13,569 bases of DNA, taken from contig LKNH01000038.1 in the NCBI GenBank assembly GCA_001564135.1, positions 1 through 13,569 of the forward strand, written 5' to 3'. The first letter of the stretch is position 1. Every line of letters begins with the position of its first letter. This DNA comes from Halobacteriaceae archaeon Tc-Br11_E2g27 (GTDB lineage Archaea > Halobacteriota > Halobacteria > Halobacteriales > Haloarculaceae). Shown piece after piece: positions 1-6,421 of the stretch. The position numbers and the translations under genes are program-made. The notes beneath the pieces were generated by a model. That model worked only from the letters and a program-made list of their open reading frames with translations, searched no databases and had not been told where the DNA came from.

Positions 1-1235
1 CCCATGCAGACGATAACGTCGTGTCCGGTGAGGTCGACCCCACCTTCCAACTGGTCGTACTCCTCGACGGTGATGTGGAACCAGTCATCGGGCAGGTCGA
101 TGTCGTGTTCGATACTCTCACCTTCTCGCTCGTGGTCCGGTTCCGGCAGGTCAAAGGTCCCGGGAATGACGCTTGCGCCCTGCGGATGGAAATCACGGAA
201 CGGCTTGTCGATACACAAAATTGTGGAGTACTCGAAGCCGGAGAAATCAGGCCGTGGCATGTGGAGAACTCGGTCAAACTCGATGCTATCACCCGGTTTT
301 CCTGTCTTGGCTGGGTTCGAAATCATCGCCTCGTCGATATAGAGGTCGGAACAATCGGAGGCCAGCCCGGAATCGAGTTCACCCTGGACGAGTGCCGAAA
401 GGTCACGGCCGTTGTTCGTCGCCGGGAAGATTGTGTATCGCGGCTCGTAGTAATCGCGGAACTCGACATCCCAGTCACGGCACATGTGACAGAAGATTTC
501 AGTATACGGTTTGTGTCGGAACCGTTCGAGTTCGTCATCTTCGTGATAGAGGACGTAATCTGCGCCGTAGGCGATTGCTTCCTCAGCGAGGTCTGCTACG
601 TCATCGCCGATGATGACCGCCACGACATCCTCAGGGTTGCCGTCCTCGTCACCACCGTATTTGTCGTTGTAGTCATCCATCAGCTCACGGGCTTTCCCAA
701 GCATCTCCTTCGAGACGTCGATAAGTTCGTTTTGCTGGGTCTCACAGTAGACCCACATATCCCGATAGTGCTCGCCTTTGACGCCCTCGATATACTGTTT
801 GTCCGCTGTTGGATGGTCGAGATTCGGATATTTTTCCTCCGGCGGGACGTACTCGAGTTCTTCGCCATCGCCGTCACCGCTTCCTTCGATAGATTCGATG
901 CGACTTTCGAGCTGTGAGATAGCACCGCTTCGTTCCTTTCCGGTTTTTTCCTGCTCGATAAGCTCGCGCAGAAGGTCCGCATCGTCGACGCCACGGATGG
1001 CGTTTGCCAGCTCTGCAATCGTCATATCGCCAATATCGGCCTCGGAAAGGTCGACTTCCTCGTCTTCTTCTTCAAGCGTTTCGATACGACTCTCGATGAG
1101 CGTCTTGACTGGAGCGCGGTCCTCACCGTCTTCTTCCAGCGCAAGCATCTCTTTCAGTTCATCGACGTCGTCAATCTGGTTGACTTTCGGGCCAAGGTCG
1201 GCGATTTCGTGTTCAGTGGGGTCAAGTTCAACCAT
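1..1235 (-). CDS. fixB: Electron transfer flavoprotein alpha subunit, N-terminal part (runs off left edge)
   Basis: This is the FAD-carrying alpha subunit of an ETF, which with the beta subunit passes electrons from dehydrogenases or ferredoxin towards the quinone pool. The first 411 codons are visible and the frame is open to the window edge. Residues about 162-290 are the ETF-alpha N-terminal nucleotide-binding fold, including PATNNGRDLSALVQGELDSG at 271-290, which matches the family's PAT..GRDLA..V...L.SG. The FAD domain begins near the edge with VIVCMG. Residues 1-160 are an extension absent from ordinary ETF-alpha; it holds two similar acidic helical repeats at about 22-57 and 84-119. 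The ATG lies 2 bases beyond the fixA stop, so the two are co-transcribed. Other ETF partners such as fixC may lie past the left edge. Confidence 0.93.
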   Translation of the reverse strand, partial: MVELDPTEHEIADLGPKVNQIDDVDELKEMLALEEDGEDRAPVKTLIESRIETLEEEDEEVDLSEADIGDMTIAELANAIRGVDDADLLRELIEQEKTGKERSGAISQLESRIESIEGSGDGDGEELEYVPPEEKYPNLDHPTADKQYIEGVKGEHYRDMWVYCETQQNELIDVSKEMLGKARELMDDYNDKYGGDEDGNPEDVVAVIIGDDVADLAEEAIAYGADYVLYHEDDELERFRHKPYTEIFCHMCRDWDVEFRDYYEPRYTIFPATNNGRDLSALVQGELDSGLASDCSDLYIDEAMISNPAKTGKPGDSIEFDRVLHMPRPDFSGFEYSTILCIDKPFRDFHPQGASVIPGTFDLPEPDHEREGESIEHDIDLPDDWFHITVEEYDQLEGGVDLTGHDVIVCM

Positions 1236-1237
1236 TG

Positions 1238-2119
1238 TTAGTCACCTGCCGCATACGGTTTGAGTTCTTCAAACACCGCTTCCATTCCCTCGTCGTCGTT
1301 CGGCGTAACCATCCTGGCCTCGCGTTCGGAGGGCCCCTTCGGAATCGGGTCCACGCCTGCGACAATCGTCGGTGAGCCATCCAGACCGATGAAATCAGGG
1401 TCAAGATTGAGCGCCTCGTGATTCCAGACCGTCACATCCTCGTCATAATCCAAGTTGGCCGCCCGCTCCTGTGTTTCCGTGCGAAGGTCCTTATATCGGA
1501 GACGGTGTTCCGCACGGTGGTAGTTCGCCTCGAACTCGGGGTCGGTGACGATAAACGCCGGCAGGTCAGCCTCGATTGTCTCAATTTCCTCGATATCACC
1601 CTCGACGAGTCGCTTTGCCCGGACTTTGCGGTTTTCCTCGTCGACTTCGAGCGAGATGACATGTGTAATGAGCGGTCTGTCCTCCATCTCGTCGTTGATG
1701 TCGATACACCAGTTGGTCTGCGGGCCAGTGTGACCGGTTTCCCCATCGGCCGTTTTGAATCCGGCAAATATTAGATCGACATCAGAGTCGAGTTTCTCGA
1801 GTCCAGTGGCAACGGTCATTGCTGTCGCCCACGTATCAGCAGCACCCATCTCCCGGTCGGAGAGCAAATAGAGGTCATCAGCGTAAATATCTGACATCCC
1901 TTCTTCAAGAATCTCCTTGTAGCCGGGCGGTCCCATGCTCATCAGCGAGACCGTGCCACCGTGTTTCACCTTCGTCTGTAACGCTGCGCGAAGCGCTATC
2001 TTGTCGTTGGGATTCATCACTGTCGGCGTCTTTCCACGTTCGAGATGTCCGTCTTCGTCGAAGGATACCTTTCCTTCGCGAAAGTCGGGGACTCCCTTGG
2101 TCAATGTAACCATGTGCAT
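1238..2119 (-). CDS. fixA: Electron transfer flavoprotein beta subunit
   Basis: A 293-residue ETF beta subunit, partner of the downstream alpha subunit. Recognisable family motifs are VMNPND at 34-39, SMGPPG at 61-66, ADTWATA at 94-100 and the nucleotide-site segment DLIFAGFKTADGETGHTGPQ at 115-134, which matches the ETF-beta D.I..G....DG.T...GPQ signature. The frame stays open upstream to 2188. I chose the ATG at 2119 because the protein then starts MHMVTLTKGVPDF, as in related haloarchaeal proteins. In addition, a TATA-like TTTAAA at 2206-2211 would start transcription downstream of the 2188 codon. GTGAT just before the ATG may act as a weak ribosome site. The gene overlaps nothing and is followed directly by fixB. 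Confidence 0.93.
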   Translation of the reverse strand: MHMVTLTKGVPDFREGKVSFDEDGHLERGKTPTVMNPNDKIALRAALQTKVKHGGTVSLMSMGPPGYKEILEEGMSDIYADDLYLLSDREMGAADTWATAMTVATGLEKLDSDVDLIFAGFKTADGETGHTGPQTNWCIDINDEMEDRPLITHVISLEVDEENRKVRAKRLVEGDIEEIETIEADLPAFIVTDPEFEANYHRAEHRLRYKDLRTETQERAANLDYDEDVTVWNHEALNLDPDFIGLDGSPTIVAGVDPIPKGPSEREARMVTPNDDEGMEAVFEELKPYAAGD

Positions 2120-2186
2120 TTCTATCACTACCCTAGGTGACATGGGGTCGGTATAACCCCTAAACCTTTCGGCGAGAGTGATTTTC

Positions 2187-2266
2187 ATACTACCGGACGT
2201 AAGCGTTTAAACCATCTCGCCACCCCGGGGTGGCGAGTATGTTTACGAAGTTACGTCCGGCAGTAT
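2187..2266. promoter_or_regulatory. 80-bp nested palindrome over the fixA promoter
   Basis: The region is symmetric about 2226/2227. The outer arms are ATACTACCGGACGTAA (2187-2202) and TTACGTCCGGCAGTAT (2251-2266), complementary at 15 of 16 positions. The core at 2216-2237 is a perfect 22-bp palindrome (arm CTCGCCACCCC). A shorter matching stretch, GTTTA, lies between them on each side. The fixA TATA candidate at 2206-2211 is inside the structure. It could be an operator for a dimeric or tetrameric regulator, a ferredoxin terminator, or both. The symmetry is seen directly; the role is inferred. Confidence 0.75.
2206..2211 (-). promoter_or_regulatory. TATA-like box of fixA
   Basis: TTTAAA on the minus strand would place transcription start near 2180, giving a leader of about 60 bases before the chosen fixA ATG. 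It lies within the left half of the nested palindrome, so a protein bound there would compete with TBP. Confidence 0.45.
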
Positions 2267-2290
2267 CAGTAGACGAAAGAAGTGCCAGAA

Positions 2291-2629
2291 TCAGATACGG
2301 CCCGCACGGCTTGGGTCGACGTCGATAGCATCGACCGGACACACATCAACGCAAAGCATGCAGTCGATACACTGTTCTTCGTGTGTTGGGTGTGCTTTGA
2401 TTTCACTTTCCGGGTGACCGGGCGTGTCAACCCACTCGAAGACATCGACAGGGCAGTCTTCGAGACAGGCACCGTCGGCCAGACAGATGTCGAAATCCAC
2501 AGCAACGTGCGTTCCGTGGATGCCCTGTTTTTCTTCGGTCAGGTCGTCGCCGTCGGGCGACCAGATTGCAACGCCGTCGTTATCTCCGATCTTTTCGTAA
2601 TTTTGCTCAAACTCCGGGTCGATTGCCAT
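2291..2629 (-). CDS. Seven-iron-type ferredoxin (archaeal, Sulfolobus-like)
   Basis: A 112-residue soluble ferredoxin. It has a first cluster motif C49-x5-C55-x3-C59-P with Asp52 where a fourth cysteine would sit (CLADGACLEDCP), and a full C87-x2-C90-x2-C93-x3-C97-P. This pattern and the linker EWVDTPGHP closely resemble the archaeal 3Fe-4S/4Fe-4S zinc-containing ferredoxin family. The His of GIHGT (38) is kept. The earlier histidine pair that helps bind zinc in the Sulfolobus protein, as I remember it, is not visible in residues 1-36, so a zinc site is doubtful. The gene is upstream of fixA on the same strand and could be the electron donor or acceptor (fixX-like role) for the ETF; that link is inferred from position. 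Confidence 0.9.
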   Translation of the reverse strand: MAIDPEFEQNYEKIGDNDGVAIWSPDGDDLTEEKQGIHGTHVAVDFDICLADGACLEDCPVDVFEWVDTPGHPESEIKAHPTHEEQCIDCMLCVDVCPVDAIDVDPSRAGRI

Positions 2630-2657
2630 TGGTATTATGTCTCACTCAGGGCGGCTA

Positions 2658-2663
2658 CTTAAA
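2658..2663 (-). promoter_or_regulatory. TATA-like box of the ferredoxin gene
   Basis: TTTAAG lies 29-34 bases before the ferredoxin ATG at 2629, the spacing expected for a transcript with little or no leader. Confidence 0.5.
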
Positions 2664-2665
2664 TC

Positions 2666-2703
2666 TTTGACCGGACACGATGACAGCAGTCCGTTTGACC
2701 GGA
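2666..2703. repeat. Pair of 10-bp direct repeats between divergent promoters
   Basis: TTTGACCGGA occurs at 2666-2675 and again at 2694-2703, 28 bases apart, in the spacer between the ferredoxin gene and the SPFH gene. The first copy sits immediately upstream of the ferredoxin TATA box, where an activator or BRE-region regulator could bind. This is only a candidate. Confidence 0.4.
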
Positions 2704-2770
2704 AATGGAGGATATCCAGAGTGGTGTCTCTCGCCGGAGGCTTTTCCTTCATAGAGACCCTTACCCAACT

Positions 2771-3964
2771 ATGTCCTCTGACCCAGGCGGTTTCGACCAG
2801 GAGTTCACGCGATACGGTGACACACTGTTGGCCGTGTTATTCGCCGCTGCCATCCTCGTCGTGATTGTCGGCGTTCCACTATTCGGTATCGACCTCCAGA
2901 TTAGTCCCGGTGCAATCGTTGCGCTGTTGTTCGTCGGCTTTGCCATCGTAACCGTCTTTTCGTCGGTGAAGATTGTCGAAGCGTATGACCAGAAAGCGCT
3001 AACCATCTTCGGGAAGTTCCGCGGTCTGCTTGACCCCGGAATCCACTTCGTCGTGCCGTTTGTCAACCGAACCTACCGGTTCGATATGCGAACGCAGACG
3101 CTTGATGTCCCCCGACAGGAAGCAATCACACGAGATAACTCGCCAGTGACTGCGGATGCCGTGGTGTATATCAAAGTGATGGACGCCGAGAAAGCGTTCC
3201 TTGAGGTTGATAACTACAAAAAGGCGGTCTCCAACCTCGCGCAGACTACCCTCCGTGCCGTGCTGGGTGATATGGAGCTTGACGATACGCTGAGCAAACG
3301 CCAACAAATCAACGCAAAAATTCGCAAGGAACTCGACGAGCCGACTGACGAGTGGGGAATCCGCGTCGAGAGCGTGGAGGTTCGAGAGGTTAATCCAAGT
3401 CAGGATGTCCAGCGCGCGATGGAGCAACAGACCTCTGCGGAGCGTCGTCGCCGTGCGATGATTCTCGAAGCACAGGGAGAGCGCCGCAGTGCCATCGAGA
3501 CGGCACAGGGAGACAAACAGAGTAACATTATCCGCGCACAGGGAGAAAAGCAGAGTCAGATTCTCGAAGCGCAGGGTGATGCGCTGTCGACAGTGTTGCG
3601 AGCGAACGCTGCCGAATCGATGGGCGAGCGCGCTGTCATCGAGAAGGGAATGGATACGCTCGAGGCGATTGGTCAGGGCGAGTCCAACACCTTCGTCCTG
3701 CCACAGGAGTTGACGTCCCTTGTGAGTCGCTACGGTAAACACCTGCAGGGAAGCGACAGCAAAACGAACGGCCACGTGCTTGAAGCGCTTGATTTCGACG
3801 ACGAAGCACGAAGCCTGCTTGGACTCGACAACATCGAGGAGATACTCGCACAGTTCGAGGATGAAACCCTCGATGCACCCGCGACAAGCGAGGGCGGTGA
3901 AGGCGAATCGGAGCTAAAGAGCGCAGAAGAAGTGTTGTCCGAAATCGACGAAGAAGAGCTTTGA
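2771..3964 (+). CDS. SPFH (stomatin/prohibitin/band 7) domain membrane protein
   Basis: A 397-residue membrane scaffold protein of the stomatin type. Two hydrophobic segments at about 18-40 and 46-66 anchor it. The band-7 domain follows at about 66-210 (LTIFGKFRGLLDPGIHFVVP, then RTQTLDVPRQEAITRDNSPV, both typical stomatin stretches). Residues 218-280 form a long charged coiled coil with AQGE/AQGD recurring every 11 residues at 234, 245, 256 and 267. The tail from about 330 is very acidic. An open frame extends upstream to 2705, but the ATG at 2771 gives the usual N-terminus and fits a leaderless start. Such proteins organise membrane domains and often work with an NfeD-type partner; none is visible here. 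The TGA stop is directly followed by a hairpin-rich spacer. Confidence 0.92.
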   Translation: MSSDPGGFDQEFTRYGDTLLAVLFAAAILVVIVGVPLFGIDLQISPGAIVALLFVGFAIVTVFSSVKIVEAYDQKALTIFGKFRGLLDPGIHFVVPFVNRTYRFDMRTQTLDVPRQEAITRDNSPVTADAVVYIKVMDAEKAFLEVDNYKKAVSNLAQTTLRAVLGDMELDDTLSKRQQINAKIRKELDEPTDEWGIRVESVEVREVNPSQDVQRAMEQQTSAERRRRAMILEAQGERRSAIETAQGDKQSNIIRAQGEKQSQILEAQGDALSTVLRANAAESMGERAVIEKGMDTLEAIGQGESNTFVLPQELTSLVSRYGKHLQGSDSKTNGHVLEALDFDDEARSLLGLDNIEEILAQFEDETLDAPATSEGGEGESELKSAEEVLSEIDEEEL

Positions 3965-4027
3965 AATCCTCCCCCGCGTGAACGGCGAGCCTTTCCCCTC
4001 GAATTCTCCGTAATACCCAGATAGCAT
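3965..4027. other. Possible decayed IS200/IS605-type terminal sequence
   Basis: AATCCTCCCCCGCGTGAACG and the following GGCGAGCCTTTCCCC resemble, from memory, the imperfect hairpin ends of IS200/IS605-family elements in haloarchaea. No transposase remnant adjoins it and no target duplication was identified. It could equally be ordinary downstream sequence of the SPFH gene. Confidence 0.25.
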
Positions 4028-4044
4028 CCGCACCTCTGGTGCGG
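4028..4044. repeat. Hairpin 1 downstream of the SPFH gene
   Basis: CCGCACC and GGTGCGG form a perfect 7-bp stem around a TCT loop. It is the first of three successive hairpins in the spacer. Confidence 0.6.
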
Positions 4045-4048
4045 TTCA

Positions 4049-4084
4049 CTGAACGCGAGGCGAAGCCGAGCGTTCAGCCTTTTT
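4049..4084 (+). terminator. Hairpin 2 with T-tract, candidate terminator of the SPFH gene
   Basis: CTGAACGC pairs with GCGTTCAG, and an inner GGC-GAA-GCC stem-loop sits inside it. The stem is followed by CC and five T residues (4080-4084). Archaeal termination depends mainly on the T-run, so the hairpin may be secondary. Confidence 0.5.
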
Positions 4085-4092
4085 AGCGTAGA

Positions 4093-4134
4093 TTTTTGCC
4101 GCGAGTGGTGCCTCCGGCACCCGAGCGGCAAAAA
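4093..4134. terminator. Hairpin 3, symmetric T/A-flanked stem (possible bidirectional terminator)
   Basis: TTTTTGCCGC (4093-4102) pairs perfectly with GCGGCAAAAA (4125-4134), and an inner GGTGCC/GGCACC stem closes on a TCC loop. The structure would end in a T-run when read from either strand. It lies just before the promoter of the next gene. Confidence 0.5.
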
Positions 4135-4150
4135 GGTACTAACCAAGTGG

Positions 4151-4156
4151 TTTTTA
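4151..4156 (+). promoter_or_regulatory. TATA-like box of the RNA-metabolism operon
   Basis: TTTTTA lies 25-30 bases before the ATG at 4181, consistent with a leaderless transcript for the operon that follows. Confidence 0.45.
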
Positions 4157-4180
4157 CCCGTTCACGCTGAACGCAGGAAT

Positions 4181-4399
4181 ATGAGCTTTGAAAAAGGAGA
4201 CACAGTGTTGTTTTCGGACAAACACAGCGAATACGATGGCGAAGTTGGCGAGATTACACAGGTCGCAGAGACGATGTTCGGCGACGAAACCTATACCGTG
4301 AGTTTCGAGGATGGACAGGAAGCGGGGATTCCAGCGGATGCGCTGGAGGAAGCGCCGGACGAGGAAACTAACGAGGCGGAAGACGCTGAGGCGGAGTAA
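4181..4399 (+). CDS. Small DUF1918-type protein with SH3-like fold
   Basis: A 72-residue acidic protein. Residues 1-55 read as one small beta-barrel (FEKGDTVLFSDKHSEYDGEV, then YTVSFEDGQEAGIPADALEE), the pattern I associate with haloarchaeal DUF1918 proteins: a basic-poor SH3-like barrel of the KOW type. Residues 56-72 are a low-complexity Glu/Asp/Ala tail. The function is unknown. It is the first gene of an operon with an RNA-binding protein and RNase P p30, 5 bases upstream of the former, which suggests a link to RNA handling but does not show it. The start is supported by a TATA-like box about 27 bases upstream. Confidence 0.82.
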   Translation: MSFEKGDTVLFSDKHSEYDGEVGEITQVAETMFGDETYTVSFEDGQEAGIPADALEEAPDEETNEAEDAEAE

Positions 4400-4404
4400 G
4401 ACAG

Positions 4405-4839
4405 ATGTCCTCGATTCCGTTTCATTATATCGACCTCCGGGCGTTTAGTTACGTCACGGAAGACGAACAGCGGGTCGAGGACGCACTCAGGCAGTTTCTC
4501 CCCGAAGAGTTCGAACTCGACCGCGCGACATCCGAAGGCCACTACGGCGACCGCATCCTGATTCTCTCCGCCCGTGTCGAAAAGGCACGAGGGATTCGAA
4601 CCGTCCTCGAAGCGATTGGAGACCTCGCAGATGAGGAGTTTGCTCGTATCGAACGCGAACTTGAAGAGCGCGTCACCGAGAACTGCGAATTTTTCCTGAC
4701 GCTTGATAAACAGGCCGCCTACGGTGGAGAGATTGCGCTGGGAGACGGTATTACCCTCCGCGGAAAGGTCGAAGCCTATCCCGCGAAAAAAGAACACGCA
4801 CTCGATAACATCGAAGAAACGCTTTCGGACGTGAGTTAG
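4405..4839 (+). CDS. COG1325-type RNA-binding protein (predicted exosome-associated)
   Basis: A 144-residue protein of the archaeal family described as a predicted exosome subunit with an RNA-binding fold related to ribosomal protein L5 (COG1325/DUF54). Recognisable stretches are the N-terminal SIPFHYIDLRAFSYVTED, the central GHYGDRILILSARVEKARGI and the C-terminal LRGKVEAYPAKKEHA. Length matches the family. It has no catalytic residues and no membrane segments. The gene lies between the DUF1918-type gene and the RNase P p30 gene. Its TAG stop abuts the next ATG with no spacer, so translation is probably coupled. Involvement in RNA processing is inferred from family and context. Confidence 0.85.
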   Translation: MSSIPFHYIDLRAFSYVTEDEQRVEDALRQFLPEEFELDRATSEGHYGDRILILSARVEKARGIRTVLEAIGDLADEEFARIERELEERVTENCEFFLTLDKQAAYGGEIALGDGITLRGKVEAYPAKKEHALDNIEETLSDVS

Positions 4840-5550
4840 ATGTACGAGGGGGTCCACGCCCGGCCGGATGGCGATAGCACGGTCTCGCGGATGGCACTGG
4901 CCGCCAGCGAATACGGCTTTTCCGGTATCGTGGTTCGCAATCACGGCGACAATCCAGCCTCCTATGACCCCACCCAGATTGGTGAGAAATACGGCATCGA
5001 CGTCGTTCCTGCCGTTGAGATTCGGGCATCAGACCCCTCGCGCGCCGGTGGGTTTGTTGGTGCACACCGTGACTCCCAGACCGTTGTCGTAGTCCATGGC
5101 GGAACCGCCGAACTCAACCGGTTTGCAGTTGAGCAACCTGCTGTCGACGTGCTCGCTCACCCGATGAAAGGAGAAGGCGATTTCAATCACGTGCTGGCCC
5201 AGCGCGCGGTCGAAAACGGCGTCCGTATCGAGTTTAACCTCGCACCAGCGCTCCGCTGGCAGGGTGGTCGTCGCGTGCAGGCGCTCCAGAAACTGCGAAA
5301 GCTCCACGAGATTGTCGAAACCTACGAGACACCGTATGTCGTGAGTGCAGACCCTCGCAATCATCTGCAACTGCGGTCGCCACGAGCGTTACAAGCAGTC
5401 GGCGAAACCATCGGCTTTACTGCTGTAGAGATTGCTGACGGGCTGGCCGAGTGGGGCGAGATTGCAGAGCGAAATCGCAAGCGACAGGACGATTCGTTCA
5501 TCCAGCCGGGTGTCAAGCGGGTCGATTGCGAGGACGGAGTTACTCGTTGA
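4840..5550 (+). CDS. rnp3: Ribonuclease P protein component 3 (p30/Rpp30)
   Basis: A 236-residue protein component of archaeal RNase P, the ribonucleoprotein that cuts the 5' leader from pre-tRNA. It has the PHP-like TIM-barrel pattern of the Rpp30 family: MYEGVHARPDGDSTVSRMAL at the start, VDVLAHPMKGEGDFNHVLA in the middle, then the signature AVENGVRIEFNLAPALRWQG, and SADPRNHLQLRSPRAL followed by a final helical region. The start follows the previous stop without a gap. In other haloarchaea I recall this gene next to the Pop5 subunit (rnp2) and the proteasome alpha gene. Neither is here; the operon ends and the convergent CheF gene overlaps its last 11 bases. Confidence 0.93.
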   Translation: MYEGVHARPDGDSTVSRMALAASEYGFSGIVVRNHGDNPASYDPTQIGEKYGIDVVPAVEIRASDPSRAGGFVGAHRDSQTVVVVHGGTAELNRFAVEQPAVDVLAHPMKGEGDFNHVLAQRAVENGVRIEFNLAPALRWQGGRRVQALQKLRKLHEIVETYETPYVVSADPRNHLQLRSPRALQAVGETIGFTAVEIADGLAEWGEIAERNRKRQDDSFIQPGVKRVDCEDGVTR

Positions 5551-6412
5551 CGCGTTCCAGATACTCGTTAACGACAATCTGTCCTTTCGCGGTCAGTACC
5601 GGACCGTGCTGGCCTGATTCGATGAGGGCCTTGCTGTGTAAGGCCTGGAGAAGTTGTTTGGCGCGTTTGGGGTCGGTCTGGAGGACACTCGGCAACGAGA
5701 CTTCCGTATCGCCGACGGTGTAAATTGTCGTCAGCGCCTCCGTTTCCTGCTCCGAGAGCGTGAGTTGGCGAAGCGAATCCAGAAGTGGCTGGTACTGCTG
5801 TCTGAGATAGCGACCCAGCAAAGAGAGTTTTCGCGCGGATTCGACAGCCGCAGCGGTCGTCATCGCCTCGCCATCGTTCATATGGCTGACGACGATAGCT
5901 GGCCGGTCAGTCCCATCGATTGGGCGCTGCTCGCGGCTGAAATCGATGACCGAATCGAGCGAAATGATGACAGGACCTTCTTCAGTATCAATTTTCACAC
6001 AGTCGGTTTCCAGCGAGAGTAATCCCGCACAAAAGTCGGTATTGAGAACCCGACCACCGACTTTCTCTGGATGTTTGAGTTTGGTGTAGGTCCCGTTCAG
6101 GATTGCTTTGAATAGTACCGTCTGGAATTTATGTGCGGTACGTTCCGGTGCGGCAATGACAGCTGTCGTCCGTCGGCCCTGTTGCTCGTATGCAACCGTT
6201 ACCGGTGTCCCCGGGAGCGGGTCGACAAACGGTGGGAGGGTATCGAGCGTGATGTCGAAAATCTGGTCGTGGGCGAGGATGATTTTGTCGTCTTCACTCT
6301 TGGCAATGACGAGCTGTGCCTCGTTGAGAAGAATGCGTGCTTTCGTCGGGTGCTCCCACTCGGTTTGTTCGACAGAAACGTGTGCAACGAAATCAGCAAG
6401 GACGGATGGCAT
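5540..6412 (-). CDS. cheF: CheF-type archaeal taxis protein
   Basis: A 290-residue member of the CheF family. CheF is the adaptor that connects the bacterial-type chemotaxis proteins (CheY, CheC, CheD) to the archaellum motor. Family marks are the N-terminal VLADFVAHVSV, the central FKAILNGT...HPEKVGGRV, and the highly typical VVSHMNDGEAM...RKLSLLGRYLRQQY at about 174-207. The C-terminal 75 residues look like a winged helix (LSEQETEALTTIY...ALIESG). The frame is open upstream to 6637, but only the ATG at 6412 gives the family N-terminus. No che or archaellum gene is nearby, so this is a detached copy. It could be a paralogue with another partner. The 3' end overlaps rnp3. Confidence 0.88.
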   Translation of the reverse strand: MPSVLADFVAHVSVEQTEWEHPTKARILLNEAQLVIAKSEDDKIILAHDQIFDITLDTLPPFVDPLPGTPVTVAYEQQGRRTTAVIAAPERTAHKFQTVLFKAILNGTYTKLKHPEKVGGRVLNTDFCAGLLSLETDCVKIDTEEGPVIISLDSVIDFSREQRPIDGTDRPAIVVSHMNDGEAMTTAAAVESARKLSLLGRYLRQQYQPLLDSLRQLTLSEQETEALTTIYTVGDTEVSLPSVLQTDPKRAKQLLQALHSKALIESGQHGPVLTAKGQIVVNEYLERVNE

Positions 6413-6421
6413 GTCGGTCTG

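Noticed and set aside
21..917. 298-residue plus-strand open frame opposite fixB
   Set aside because: It is antisense to clear ETF-alpha coding sequence, its protein has no family features, and long antisense frames are common opposite acidic haloarchaeal genes.
2120..2188. Longer fixA start with 23 more residues
   Set aside because: The extra residues do not match ETF-beta, and the likely transcription start lies inside this stretch.
2216..2237. The 22-bp core palindrome as a classical intrinsic terminator
   Set aside because: It has no loop bases and no following T-run on either strand; a DNA operator role is at least as likely.
3470..3610. Repeated AQGE-coding DNA as a nucleotide repeat or CRISPR-like array
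   Set aside because: The repeat is at protein level with 33-base spacing and varied codons inside one gene; it reflects the coiled coil.
2999..3775. 258-residue minus-strand open frame opposite the SPFH gene
   Set aside because: The plus-strand frame has unmistakable band-7 and coiled-coil sequence; the opposite frame shows no domain.
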